Shown here in pieces: positions 52,649 to 61,846 of a stretch of 64,000 nt of DNA. The stretch is taken from IMG/VR virus record IMGVR_UViG_3300042483_000380, positions 1 to 64,000 of that record. One strand, 5' to 3'. Position numbers and translations under genes: made by a program. Source of the DNA: a virus. The notes under the pieces are model-generated. The model did not search any database. It was given only the letters and a program-made list of their open reading frames with translations, and was not told the origin of the DNA. Each line of letters opens with the position of its first letter. Position 1 is the first letter of the stretch.

Positions 52649-55600
52649 TGGCGTTACAAAAATTTACATGTCCACCACAAGGTGCTTCCGGTGCAAGTTC
52701 ATTCTCTGATGACTTAGTTGGTTTCCAACTAGTTACGGGGGGTGGTTTAACACAGGGTAATTTTGAATTTGCGACATCTTTTAATGAAAAGACTAATAGA
52801 ACTTTTAATACCGGAACATTTTCGGAACCAATTAGTTTAGAAGGATTAGGTTTAGAAAGTACTTTCCAATCAAGAGCAATTTTTGAAAATAACTTTAAAG
52901 TTTACCCTAATTTTGATTTGAGTCAAATTACAAATTTTACTCAATATGGTTCATTAGTTAAAAGACTTTCAACTTCTGTTGAAACAATTATATCCAAATT
53001 CCCTGCGGCTCTTGAGGCGACGATAATGGGGGAAAATTATGTTAAGGGTGAGACGGCAACGAATATTAGTTATAATCAAATTGATAATATAACTAGTTTT
53101 GATTTAGATGTTTCTAGATTAAGAAACCCATTTGCGATTGATTTTACAATTAATTCAACTAGAAATCTTGCATTAAAAGAGATTCAAGTATCGGCGCTTA
53201 GAGATATGACAGTTCAGTATGCTTATTATAGTTTATACTATAAAGGTATTGGTTATGATGTAACGGCAATTATTCCAACAACGTCTATTACATCAGGAAC
53301 TTTAAATGTTACTGTTAGTGGTGACCCTTTTCCAAATCAAACATTTACGTTTGATGATTTAGTTATTCGACCAAATGATTATCAAGTTAATAGAGTTTTT
53401 AATGAAGATTTAGATGAAGTTGAGAATTTCTTATTAAATAGGAATGTTACACCAAAGTATACGGCAAGTTTTAATGTCCCGAGAGAGGCTGATGACGGGA
53501 CCTATTTTTCTTCACAAGAGTTTATTACATTTCCATTAAATGGGTCTTGGAATTTAGATATTGTAACAAAGGCTTTCACTAATTATCTAATTCAATTAAA
53601 TGATATTGGTGTATCACTAGATGGTTATAAAACAAATATTATTTCAAGATTTTTAGTTACGGGGGCATTCCAAGAATTTGATACGTTAGGTCAAAAAATG
53701 GAAAAAGTTCTACAAATTTATGGTAGAAGTTTTGACGAAACTAATAAATTTATAAGTGCGTTGGCGTTTATGAATTCGGTTCATTATAATCCGGGTGATG
53801 ATATACCATCTCAGTTACTTAAAAATTTATCTCAAACATTAGGTTGGCAAACAAATATGTCTCCGGTATCTACCGATGATTTTTTAAGTTCAGTTTTTGG
53901 TCAAACAAATACTGATAAATCTCAATACCCTGGTGTTTCAGACGCTACTACTCCTGATGAATTAAATTATCAATACTATAGAAATTTAATATTAAACTCG
54001 GCTTATTTGTTTAAATCAAAGGGGACTAGAAAATCAATAGAGACTTTAATGGCTTTAATTGGTGCTCCCGATGCTTTAGTTGAATTTAACGAGTATATTT
54101 ATTTGGCTGACCAAAGAATTAATGTTAATCAATTTAATAGTCAATTTGCTCAAATATCAGGTGGTACTTATGTTCAAGAATTACCGACATTAGAGGCTGG
54201 TAACACATATAAGTTTAGACAAGATACGTATACAGGATTTACTACGACAACAGTAATTCAAGATGTGAACATAACTAAAGATGAATATCCGATGGATGAT
54301 TTAGGGTTCCCTAAAGCCCCTGTTAATACTGATGATTATTTTTTTGAAAAAGGTAGTGGATGGTTTGAACAGACACCAAAACATCGAGCACCGGAAGAAG
54401 TCAGTTATACTAATAGTGTGTTTACAGGTGCAAATCCTAATTACCAAACAGTTTTGACACCATATACTTATGGTCAAGAATATTTTGATAGGTTTGCTCA
54501 GTTCCCTTTTATGAATTTAGGGTATAACTTAACACAAACTATTGATAATAATAAAAGTTGGGTTGATACCGAAGTTGGGTTACGTTCAAATTTAGATGGG
54601 GGGTACAATGCGAGATATTACACAACAAACGATGCGTTAGTACTTAATGCCAAAAACACCGATTTATTTTTAAACCCGGCTCAAGGTTTATCCTATGATG
54701 TGTGGGTTATGTCAAGAGAATATAATTTCCCAATCCCTAATGAGGGTTTAAATTATGTTCAACCAACTTATTGTGACCCAAATCCAATATCAAATTATCC
54801 GATGAGAGGTGGTGTGGATTGGACTGAAATAAATCCACAACCAAAACGTAAAACATTTTTTGAGTTTGCTCAAACATTTTGGAAAAACATGATTAATGTT
54901 AGAAATAGACAATTTTCAACTGATGGTAAGACTATGGGATATCCAACTCTTCAGTCGATTTATTGGAAATATTTAGATGCTCAGAAATTAGCGGGGGTAC
55001 CTGACGGTAGTTTCAATTATAGTAAAATGATTGAATATGTTGACGGAATGGGTGATTATTGGGTAAGACTTGTGGAACAAATGATTCCAGCAAGTACTAT
55101 TTGGAATACAGGTGTTAAATATGAGAATTCAATATTTCACAGACAAAAATTTGTTTGGAGAAGACAAGAAGGTTGTCAATTAATTCCGGTACCATGTAAC
55201 CCATGTTCAATGACTAGTAATCTTTTCACTTATGATTGTTATGTTCAATCAGTTCAATGTTCTATTTATCCATGGCAAAGTAACCCACAATTACAATCAT
55301 TTGAATCAGTGTTAGGTTATTTGTTAGGGAATTATTTAACATCACAAGGTTATGAATTAAATGATTGTTTACAAAATACTTTAATTAGTACTTGGTATGT
55401 AGTGTTAAGTCTTGATGATGTTAACATTGTTCAATATGAATTTTTTAGTGGTATTGGTTATCTTAATACAGGTTTGAGTTCACCAACAACAGAACAATGG
55501 AACGAGGCGTTGATACCCGCTTTAAATGGTTTAGATTTGTATGGTTTTGAGTATATTTTAAATGATACTAATGTTATGGTTTATAGTTCAATTTGTTCTG

Positions 55601-55665
55601 TAAATGATTCGGGAATCAATTTTAAATTGAATGTTGGAATAAATTTTGAAATTTTATGTAATTAA
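52648..55665 (+). CDS. Baseplate/tail protein with gpI-like segment
   Basis: A 1005-residue structural protein. Residues of about 445-480 read YLFKSKGTRKSIETLMALIG followed by APDALVEFNEYI, resembling the KGTRxSIExLLxLIG block of P2 gpI-type tail proteins that anchor fibres to the baseplate. An upstream helical part (FDTLGQKMEKVLQIYGRSFD) fits the same family. The C-terminal 200 residues contain several Cys (VPCNPCSMTSN) and probably form a fibre-binding beta domain. It is directly followed by the SprB-repeat fibre. Confidence 0.68.
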   Translation: MALQKFTCPPQGASGASSFSDDLVGFQLVTGGGLTQGNFEFATSFNEKTNRTFNTGTFSEPISLEGLGLESTFQSRAIFENNFKVYPNFDLSQITNFTQYGSLVKRLSTSVETIISKFPAALEATIMGENYVKGETATNISYNQIDNITSFDLDVSRLRNPFAIDFTINSTRNLALKEIQVSALRDMTVQYAYYSLYYKGIGYDVTAIIPTTSITSGTLNVTVSGDPFPNQTFTFDDLVIRPNDYQVNRVFNEDLDEVENFLLNRNVTPKYTASFNVPREADDGTYFSSQEFITFPLNGSWNLDIVTKAFTNYLIQLNDIGVSLDGYKTNIISRFLVTGAFQEFDTLGQKMEKVLQIYGRSFDETNKFISALAFMNSVHYNPGDDIPSQLLKNLSQTLGWQTNMSPVSTDDFLSSVFGQTNTDKSQYPGVSDATTPDELNYQYYRNLILNSAYLFKSKGTRKSIETLMALIGAPDALVEFNEYIYLADQRINVNQFNSQFAQISGGTYVQELPTLEAGNTYKFRQDTYTGFTTTTVIQDVNITKDEYPMDDLGFPKAPVNTDDYFFEKGSGWFEQTPKHRAPEEVSYTNSVFTGANPNYQTVLTPYTYGQEYFDRFAQFPFMNLGYNLTQTIDNNKSWVDTEVGLRSNLDGGYNARYYTTNDALVLNAKNTDLFLNPAQGLSYDVWVMSREYNFPIPNEGLNYVQPTYCDPNPISNYPMRGGVDWTEINPQPKRKTFFEFAQTFWKNMINVRNRQFSTDGKTMGYPTLQSIYWKYLDAQKLAGVPDGSFNYSKMIEYVDGMGDYWVRLVEQMIPASTIWNTGVKYENSIFHRQKFVWRRQEGCQLIPVPCNPCSMTSNLFTYDCYVQSVQCSIYPWQSNPQLQSFESVLGYLLGNYLTSQGYELNDCLQNTLISTWYVVLSLDDVNIVQYEFFSGIGYLNTGLSSPTTEQWNEALIPALNGLDLYGFEYILNDTNVMVYSSICSVNDSGINFKLNVGINFEILCN

Positions 55666-58600
55666 TGGCTTGTAGTTTAAGTGTAAATTTAAGTATAACG
55701 GGAGATTGTTCAAATACAAACTCAGGGGTTTTTAGTGTAGATATCTACGGTACTGCTCCGGATTATACTATACAATGGATAAGTCCCGCTTTAGGGACAA
55801 TAGCGTTAGGTTCTGGTGTGACAGGATATACCGCAACAACATTATCTGCGGGTACATATACCTTTAATGTTATCGATTCTTGTTCATCACCATCTCAAAA
55901 TGTCTTACCGGTAAATGTTAATATTTCTAGTGGTACATGTGTAAGTATTATAGGTCAACAAAATACTACCTGTAGTTTTAATAATGGGGCGTTGACGGCT
56001 CAAACAAGTAGTTTCTATGGTTCTGCTGATTTTTATTTATATAATACATTAACAGGGTTTGTAACATCTGCTACAACGGGTTATAATACATTCACAACCC
56101 CACCGGCGTTATCGCCAGGTATTTATTATGTTGTTGCCGATGATGGTGGAGGTTGTACAGGAATGTCAGAAACTATTATTATAAAATCGTCATCATCTCT
56201 TACTTGGGGTTTTTATGTTGTTGAAGATTCGGGGTGTAATAGCGTTGAATCTGGTAAAATATATGTGACGGGTTTAACAGGTAACCCACCGTTTACTTAT
56301 TTATGGTCAAATAACGAAACAACTGACTTTATTACAGGGTTAACAAATGGTACGTATAGTGTAACTATAACCGATAGTACTAATTGTACGTTATCTCAAA
56401 GTGCGACAGTAGGGTTGGTACCGGCATTAGGTGTTGCGGCAATTTTAACGAGCGTACCACCGTCTTGTTTTTCATCTGATGGTGAAGTTACGGTAACTAT
56501 ATCAGGAGGGACAGGACCATATTATTATTCTGCGTCTACAGGTCAAATTAATGTTTCATTTAGTTCTTCACAAACTTTTCAAAATATTGGTTCAGGATTA
56601 TTTTCTATAAAAGTGACTGATGCTGCTTTATGTTCTGTTGTTGGGTCAATATCGGTCTTAACGCCAAATGGGTTTTCAATTATTACTATTGACACAATTA
56701 ATGCGGATTGTGGAAATAATGGAAAAATAAAAATGACTCTATTAGGTGGTCAATCTCCTTACACATATACACTAGTAAATTCAAATGGAGACACTCAAAC
56801 ACAAGTAACTAATTCTTCTGTTTGGCAATTTACTAATTTGGCGGCTGATACTTACGATTTAACAATATCTGATAATGGTGCTTGTGTATATACTAATTCA
56901 TATACAATAGTATCTACGTCACCTTTTACTTTAAGTGCGAGTACAACAGGTACAACTTGTGATTTACAAAATGGTTCAGTGGAGATTAGTATTTCAGGTG
57001 GTACACCACCTTATACCGTTAATATTGGTAGTGAATTACAAATAATTCAAACTAGTGCAACGACATTTAATAATTTATTTTCAGGTGTGTACGCAGCAGA
57101 AATTGATGATGCGGTTCCGGGTTGTGCACAAATTATTAATTTTGTAATTGATACCTCTGAAAATGTTGATTTTTTATTATCTAGTACTGATGCCAATAAT
57201 GGTAATGATGGTACGGTATCTGCATATATTACAAATGGTGCACCACCTTTTACTTTATTATGGAGTAATAATGTAAATGGGCAGACAGGGTATTATTTAA
57301 ATAGCTTAAGTGCTGGAACTTATAGTTTACAAGTGACAGATAGTGATGGATGTGTTAAAATTAGACAAGTGATAATTGATGGATTTGATTCAATATCATC
57401 ATTTCAAACGTTTAATATTTGTAATAGTGATTTTGAAAATATTAACGAATTAGTTAAAAAAGGTCCAAAAGAAATGTTAAATGAGGGTTATTATGATTTA
57501 ACTTCCGGTTATACTAATTGTTTACTTAATCAAGCAATCTTTAATATTGTTGCAACTATTGGTAGTGTAACAGAAACTTCAGAATTTTATACAAGTTATG
57601 CTTTAAACCATTATCCAACTGATGAAGAATATTTTAACGCTTTAGTTGCTTTATTAGAAAGTTTTGACCAAGTTGCTCAAGTTAATATTGACCCATTAAA
57701 TAATGGGATTCAAATAATTGCAAAATGTGAAGAACAATATTTGGTAGCAACAGATGTTAATGTTAATGTGTTTATTGAGTATAATATCTCATGTCAATAT
57801 TGTGGTTTAGCTCCTACACCAACACCAACAATAACTATAACACCAACTTTAACTATAACTCCAACATTAACTGTGACACCAACATTAACTGTTACACCAA
57901 CATTAACCCCGACGTGGACACCTGGATTACCTCCAACACCAACAATAACTGTAACGCCAACTATAACTCCAACATTAACATTAACACCAACCCCTACATC
58001 AACCCCAACTGTTACACCAACAATAACTGTTACGCCAACAATAACTGTTACACCAACGGTTACACCAACACCATTACCATTGTGGTATTTATACGCATCG
58101 TGTATTCTTGGAGAGGATGGTGAGCCATATTATATATTACAACCTATATTAGTATTACCTAATTTATTAATTGGTGATGGATTTAGTTCTACTGACGTTA
58201 GAGGTGATGTATCGTGTTGGAAATTAAAAAATATTTATAATGGAGAACCAACATTACCACCTCAATTAAATGTTCAGATTTATAATACTAATTATTTCAC
58301 AACAATTAGTAATACAATTTATTCATCTGAAGATTGTTGTCTAGAATGTGAGAGTGATATTAATATTGAAAAACCAAGAAATTTCCTTGTTAGTATTCAA
58401 AAAGAAGAATCTCAAGTTACAAATATCCAACCACAGACGTTTTATCTATATGATAGTTCATATAGTTTCCCAGTAACTGTGTCAAATCCTTTATTGGGTG
58501 CTCAATTAGGGTTAGTTAATCAAAATTTAACTGTGACACTCTTATCTAGTGTGGCAAACTCACAATGTGTTTTATTATATGTGGATGCTTCACTTTATGC

Positions 58601-58715
58601 GAGTGAAATCGCCCCAATTACAACTCCCGGTTATTATCAAGTTCAATTTTATAATGTTACTGTTGCAGCAACATCAACATTAGAAATTCATGTAAATTCA
58701 GGAGTATGTCAATAA
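55665..58715 (+). CDS. Tail fibre / adhesin with SprB-like repeats and Thr-Pro linker
   Basis: A 1016-residue fibre. About residues 1-570 are tandem SprB-type units; good examples are GNPPFTYLWSNNETTDFITG with GTYSVTITDSTNC, and GGTPPYTVNIG. SprB repeats are the building blocks of gliding adhesins in Bacteroidota. A mixed region (about 580-710) follows, then a Thr-Pro-rich linker (about 716-805) and a C-terminal domain (about 810-1016) that is a likely receptor-binding tip. It is the last gene of the rightward operon and ends at a bidirectional terminator. Fibre function is inferred from domains and place. Confidence 0.8.
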   Translation: MACSLSVNLSITGDCSNTNSGVFSVDIYGTAPDYTIQWISPALGTIALGSGVTGYTATTLSAGTYTFNVIDSCSSPSQNVLPVNVNISSGTCVSIIGQQNTTCSFNNGALTAQTSSFYGSADFYLYNTLTGFVTSATTGYNTFTTPPALSPGIYYVVADDGGGCTGMSETIIIKSSSSLTWGFYVVEDSGCNSVESGKIYVTGLTGNPPFTYLWSNNETTDFITGLTNGTYSVTITDSTNCTLSQSATVGLVPALGVAAILTSVPPSCFSSDGEVTVTISGGTGPYYYSASTGQINVSFSSSQTFQNIGSGLFSIKVTDAALCSVVGSISVLTPNGFSIITIDTINADCGNNGKIKMTLLGGQSPYTYTLVNSNGDTQTQVTNSSVWQFTNLAADTYDLTISDNGACVYTNSYTIVSTSPFTLSASTTGTTCDLQNGSVEISISGGTPPYTVNIGSELQIIQTSATTFNNLFSGVYAAEIDDAVPGCAQIINFVIDTSENVDFLLSSTDANNGNDGTVSAYITNGAPPFTLLWSNNVNGQTGYYLNSLSAGTYSLQVTDSDGCVKIRQVIIDGFDSISSFQTFNICNSDFENINELVKKGPKEMLNEGYYDLTSGYTNCLLNQAIFNIVATIGSVTETSEFYTSYALNHYPTDEEYFNALVALLESFDQVAQVNIDPLNNGIQIIAKCEEQYLVATDVNVNVFIEYNISCQYCGLAPTPTPTITITPTLTITPTLTVTPTLTVTPTLTPTWTPGLPPTPTITVTPTITPTLTLTPTPTSTPTVTPTITVTPTITVTPTVTPTPLPLWYLYASCILGEDGEPYYILQPILVLPNLLIGDGFSSTDVRGDVSCWKLKNIYNGEPTLPPQLNVQIYNTNYFTTISNTIYSSEDCCLECESDINIEKPRNFLVSIQKEESQVTNIQPQTFYLYDSSYSFPVTVSNPLLGAQLGLVNQNLTVTLLSSVANSQCVLLYVDASLYASEIAPITTPGYYQVQFYNVTVAATSTLEIHVNSGVCQ
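57811..58080 (+). repeat. Degenerate repeat array encoding the Thr-Pro linker
   Basis: Roughly 90 codons are built from repeats of the form ACA-CCA-ACA with Ile, Leu or Val codons between (TPTLTVTPTLTVTPT). The DNA repeats are similar enough to recombine, so linker length may vary between relatives. Confidence 0.8.
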
Positions 58716-58716
58716 T

Positions 58717-58746
58717 AAAAAACCCCTCCGTTAAGAGGGGTTTTTT
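58717..58746. terminator. Bidirectional rho-independent terminator
   Basis: AAAAAACCCCTC / GAGGGGTTTTTT form a perfect 12-bp stem around CGTTAA, with A and T runs on both sides. It lies between the convergent fibre (ends 58715) and RuvC-like (ends 58750) genes and serves both. Confidence 0.95.
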
Positions 58747-58749
58747 ATT

Positions 58750-59349
58750 TTACCATATTTTTTCTTGTTTCATATGACCTATAACACAACAATAAGCATC
58801 TGTTTGGTCAAAGTTTTCTTTTTTAAGGGTATTGTTTCTTGTGTATAACCAAGTGATTTGAGGTTCTCTTTTTGCAATTAGGTCCCATATAATCATTTTC
58901 TTATCAATGTCTTTAGGAAGACCTCCAAATAGTACGTATTTACCTTTATCATTTAATTGAGTTAATTCCGGAAAGGCGAACTTACGAGAATTGTATGTTG
59001 ATATGAAATCAGGTACTACACCTAAAACGTCATATATTTCTTTTGTAATTAAAGTGTTGAATCTTAATAACGTTTGAACTGTATAAACATTGTTTGAGTT
59101 TAATAAAGGTTCCTCGATAATTACTTTAGTGATACCCATATCTTTGTATTCTAAAAGTTTACTTCTGAAAATTTCTCCTTTTAGAAGTAACTCTTTTATT
59201 TTGTTTTCTTCTTTTGGTTTTGGTACGGGAGATATATGTGTTAATTCGAGTAATTCTCTACTTTGTATATCAAATAATGCCCAACCAATAGTTTTAGTTG
59301 AAACATCAAGTCCTAATACTTTAGGACTTTCTTTAAGTGTTTTTTTCAT
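58750..59349 (-). CDS. RuvC-like Holliday-junction resolvase
   Basis: A 199-residue RNase H-fold nuclease. Acidic residues fit the RuvC site: Asp15 in VLGLDVSTKTIGWALFD, the Glu pair in KVIIEEPLLNSNN (near 79-80), and two Asp in FDQTDAYCCVIGH near the C-terminus (about 180-183). Such phage enzymes resolve recombination junctions before packaging, a job done in T4 by the unrelated gp49. It is the last gene of the leftward fibre operon, six bases after the fibre stop, so it would be made late. Confidence 0.78.
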   Translation of the reverse strand: MKKTLKESPKVLGLDVSTKTIGWALFDIQSRELLELTHISPVPKPKEENKIKELLLKGEIFRSKLLEYKDMGITKVIIEEPLLNSNNVYTVQTLLRFNTLITKEIYDVLGVVPDFISTYNSRKFAFPELTQLNDKGKYVLFGGLPKDIDKKMIIWDLIAKREPQITWLYTRNNTLKKENFDQTDAYCCVIGHMKQEKIW

Positions 59350-59355
59350 ATTTTA

Positions 59356-61821
59356 TTAGAAATCAAATTTAACTAAAAACTGTTGAATACCTTGTCTTAA
59401 TACAGGGGATTGTAGCTTTGATACAATCATAAGGTTCATATCAGAATCGTAAAGACCAATTTCTGTAATATATGAATTTGTCCCCTTAGTCCATGTAGGG
59501 TTTGAGGTTGATTGAAACTCGGCTTGTCCAAGATTTATTTTATATTTCATTTCATAAATGGTTGCTTGGATATCGGTTTCTAATGAACCATAGAAATAAT
59601 ATTCATCTCCAAAATTTAATGAAGGTGTTGTTGTTCCGTTAGGTACTAATGGAATAAAATCGTTTAAATCATAATCGTCAGCGGCTGCGTAGTTTTCTTC
59701 AGTGATTGTAAATGTGGTTCCTGTTAAACTATCTACGGTTAGATATCCATTAATTGTTGTTGCGCTTATCTGTGAGGTAAAATCAATAATTTTCCATTCA
59801 GCTGGGTCAGGTCTACTTGTACCAATAACTTTTTGACAAATAATTTGTAATGTGTCTGCGTAGAACCCTGTTATTATATCACATGATGGACATAATGTTG
59901 TGGTTGTTGTAGTTGTTGTTGTAGTTGTTGGGATAACAACAGGTTGATTTAAACAAGGGAATTCCGCACCAAATCTAATGGAAACGTTTTGTGACGCAAC
60001 TGAACCACAATCAATGTTAGGTCCTTGAATTTTAGTATAATAATTACAGTGTAATGAATTTGTAAAAATATCGGTATTACTAAATCTGTAAGTAACGTAC
60101 ATATATTCAGTGTTAGCACTTAAAATACCTTTTACAACAGGTTGATTATTTTCAACCACACAAGTATTTGGTGTTGTTAATGAAACCTTAGGTGCCGGTA
60201 ATGTCCAATTACGATTTGACTTGTAAGACATAGCGGCAATAATTTCTTCATCATCAATTACAATAATTTGTGAATCAGGGAATACTTTACCGATTCTACT
60301 TGGTAATCCATTATCATTCGCATTAGTGTCCCATAGTTGGTAATATCTAATACCGGGAGTATTCATATCACTATTTTTAGTTGACTCAATGTAATATGGT
60401 TGGAATAATAGATATTCATCAAATCCTGGTGGGTCAACCCAAAATGTTTGACCTTTACAACAATTTGGATTTTTATGCCACATTAACCACGGCAAGTGTA
60501 ATCTAAAATTGCGGGCTTCTCCTGTTGTATCAGAAGGGTTTGCCGGGTCGTAAGGTTCAAAGGCGAATTTTTCACCATAAAAGAAATCAATCGCTTGATT
60601 AGTATAATGAATAATTGCTATAGATTTTTGTTCACTAGGTTGAACAACTACTGTCTCGTCAAATGAGTTATAGTAATAAACAACTCCAGTATCTGTTTGA
60701 CCACTATCGGACATATATCCAAAGTATTCTTTACTACCCATATAAGACGCCGAACCAAAGTAAGGATAACCTTTATATGTTGAATTATATAAACCGGCAG
60801 GGTCTTCAGACCAGGGAATGTTCATATTCCAAATTTTAACATCTGATTCATCTGTACTACATAAAGATTCAAAATTAATAACATTTTGATTCCAATGTGA
60901 GTTAGGTGTGATACTGTCATATAATGTTGTCATGTTTGGCGGATATACTAATACTCTGGCAAAACATCCACTTGAAAAGTTTGAAAAATCAGGTGTAGGT
61001 CTATCTAATGTATAGTTACCGTTACAAATATCTACAATTTTATAAGTTAAGATTGAATAACAACTACTCATTGACATCTCACAATTTGGTGGTGTTGGGG
61101 TAGGTACAGGTGTTGTAGAACAACTTATTGTTGGGGTTGGTGTTGGAGTTGGTGTTTCACATCCTGTATATGTTGGTGTTGGAGTTGGTGTTGGTGTATT
61201 AGTGACTTGGTAAGTTGATGTTGGGGTATAGGTTGGGGTAGGTGTTAATCCTGGTTCACAATAACAATTGTATTCTCCTTGACCATCATAATATATTGTA
61301 ACAAAGTCACCAATAGATGGTAATCTTACAATATTTGAATTACACCCTGAATATACTAATTGAATAACACTACCACCCGTTAATGTAGACATATCTACGA
61401 GATAGTTAGAATTAATTGTATATTGGCTATTTGTTAATGCGCTCCATGTGAAAGTTGTTGCGGTTGTGTCTCCGGTGAAAAATCCTCTCATTGCGGCTCT
61501 ATTATATACCGATTGAGGGATAGACGCCATGTATGGGATTCCATAAGTGTTACCTGTTATTCCATCAATATAGTATGGGTATTTAACGTTTTGTTTGTTA
61601 TATTCAGGTGCTCCTGTCGAATTTTGAGCGTTAAAGGCTGGTTCAAGAATTTTTGTGGTAAATTGGTTGTATGACGTTCCTGTTAATGTATTGTAAGAAA
61701 CCTCACTATCTCCTACTTGAAAATAAGAGATATTAAAACTACCCTGTGATAATTTTTGTCTTCCGGTATCAGTTAGTCTTGTACTAAGTAAACCTTGTGT
61801 ATTTTTTAATATGTATCCCAT
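59356..61821 (-). CDS. Tail fibre protein with Thr/Pro linkers
   Basis: An 821-residue fibre-like protein. The N-terminal ~40 residues (GLLSTRLTDTGRQKLSQGSF then FQVGDSEVSY) form a compact attachment-like module. A TPTPT-rich linker follows (about residues 190-245), then a large Tyr/Asn/Pro-rich domain (about 250-620), a run of eleven Thr (about 631-641, before LCPSC) and a C-terminal beta domain that ends QSPVLRQGIQQFLVKFDF. The layout of attachment module, linkers and tip is that of a receptor-binding fibre. It is preceded on the minus strand by a TATTTATAT element. Confidence 0.72.
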   Translation of the reverse strand: MGYILKNTQGLLSTRLTDTGRQKLSQGSFNISYFQVGDSEVSYNTLTGTSYNQFTTKILEPAFNAQNSTGAPEYNKQNVKYPYYIDGITGNTYGIPYMASIPQSVYNRAAMRGFFTGDTTATTFTWSALTNSQYTINSNYLVDMSTLTGGSVIQLVYSGCNSNIVRLPSIGDFVTIYYDGQGEYNCYCEPGLTPTPTYTPTSTYQVTNTPTPTPTPTYTGCETPTPTPTPTISCSTTPVPTPTPPNCEMSMSSCYSILTYKIVDICNGNYTLDRPTPDFSNFSSGCFARVLVYPPNMTTLYDSITPNSHWNQNVINFESLCSTDESDVKIWNMNIPWSEDPAGLYNSTYKGYPYFGSASYMGSKEYFGYMSDSGQTDTGVVYYYNSFDETVVVQPSEQKSIAIIHYTNQAIDFFYGEKFAFEPYDPANPSDTTGEARNFRLHLPWLMWHKNPNCCKGQTFWVDPPGFDEYLLFQPYYIESTKNSDMNTPGIRYYQLWDTNANDNGLPSRIGKVFPDSQIIVIDDEEIIAAMSYKSNRNWTLPAPKVSLTTPNTCVVENNQPVVKGILSANTEYMYVTYRFSNTDIFTNSLHCNYYTKIQGPNIDCGSVASQNVSIRFGAEFPCLNQPVVIPTTTTTTTTTTTLCPSCDIITGFYADTLQIICQKVIGTSRPDPAEWKIIDFTSQISATTINGYLTVDSLTGTTFTITEENYAAADDYDLNDFIPLVPNGTTTPSLNFGDEYYFYGSLETDIQATIYEMKYKINLGQAEFQSTSNPTWTKGTNSYITEIGLYDSDMNLMIVSKLQSPVLRQGIQQFLVKFDF
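59896..59931 (-). repeat. Trinucleotide tract encoding eleven Thr
   Basis: On the minus strand the codons are all ACN, mostly ACA and ACT, giving an unbroken Thr run between two domains of the fibre protein. It resembles the sheath-gene tract at 8959 in make-up and also leads into a Cys-containing domain. Confidence 0.7.
61089..61250 (-). repeat. Repeat array encoding a Thr-Pro linker in the fibre
   Basis: Short ACA-CCA-type repeats encode TPTPTYTPT-like sequence broken by GCE and SCS. It shares its unit with the array at 57811 in the oppositely oriented fibre gene. Confidence 0.75.
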
Positions 61822-61824
61822 GTG

Positions 61825-61833
61825 ATATAAATA
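61825..61833 (-). promoter_or_regulatory. TATTTATAT element before the fibre gene
   Basis: On the minus strand TATTTATAT ends three bases before the ATG at 61821. It is a weaker match to the element, with the close spacing also seen at 31208 and 50944. Confidence 0.3.
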
Positions 61834-61846
61834 TTCTTATTTTTTT

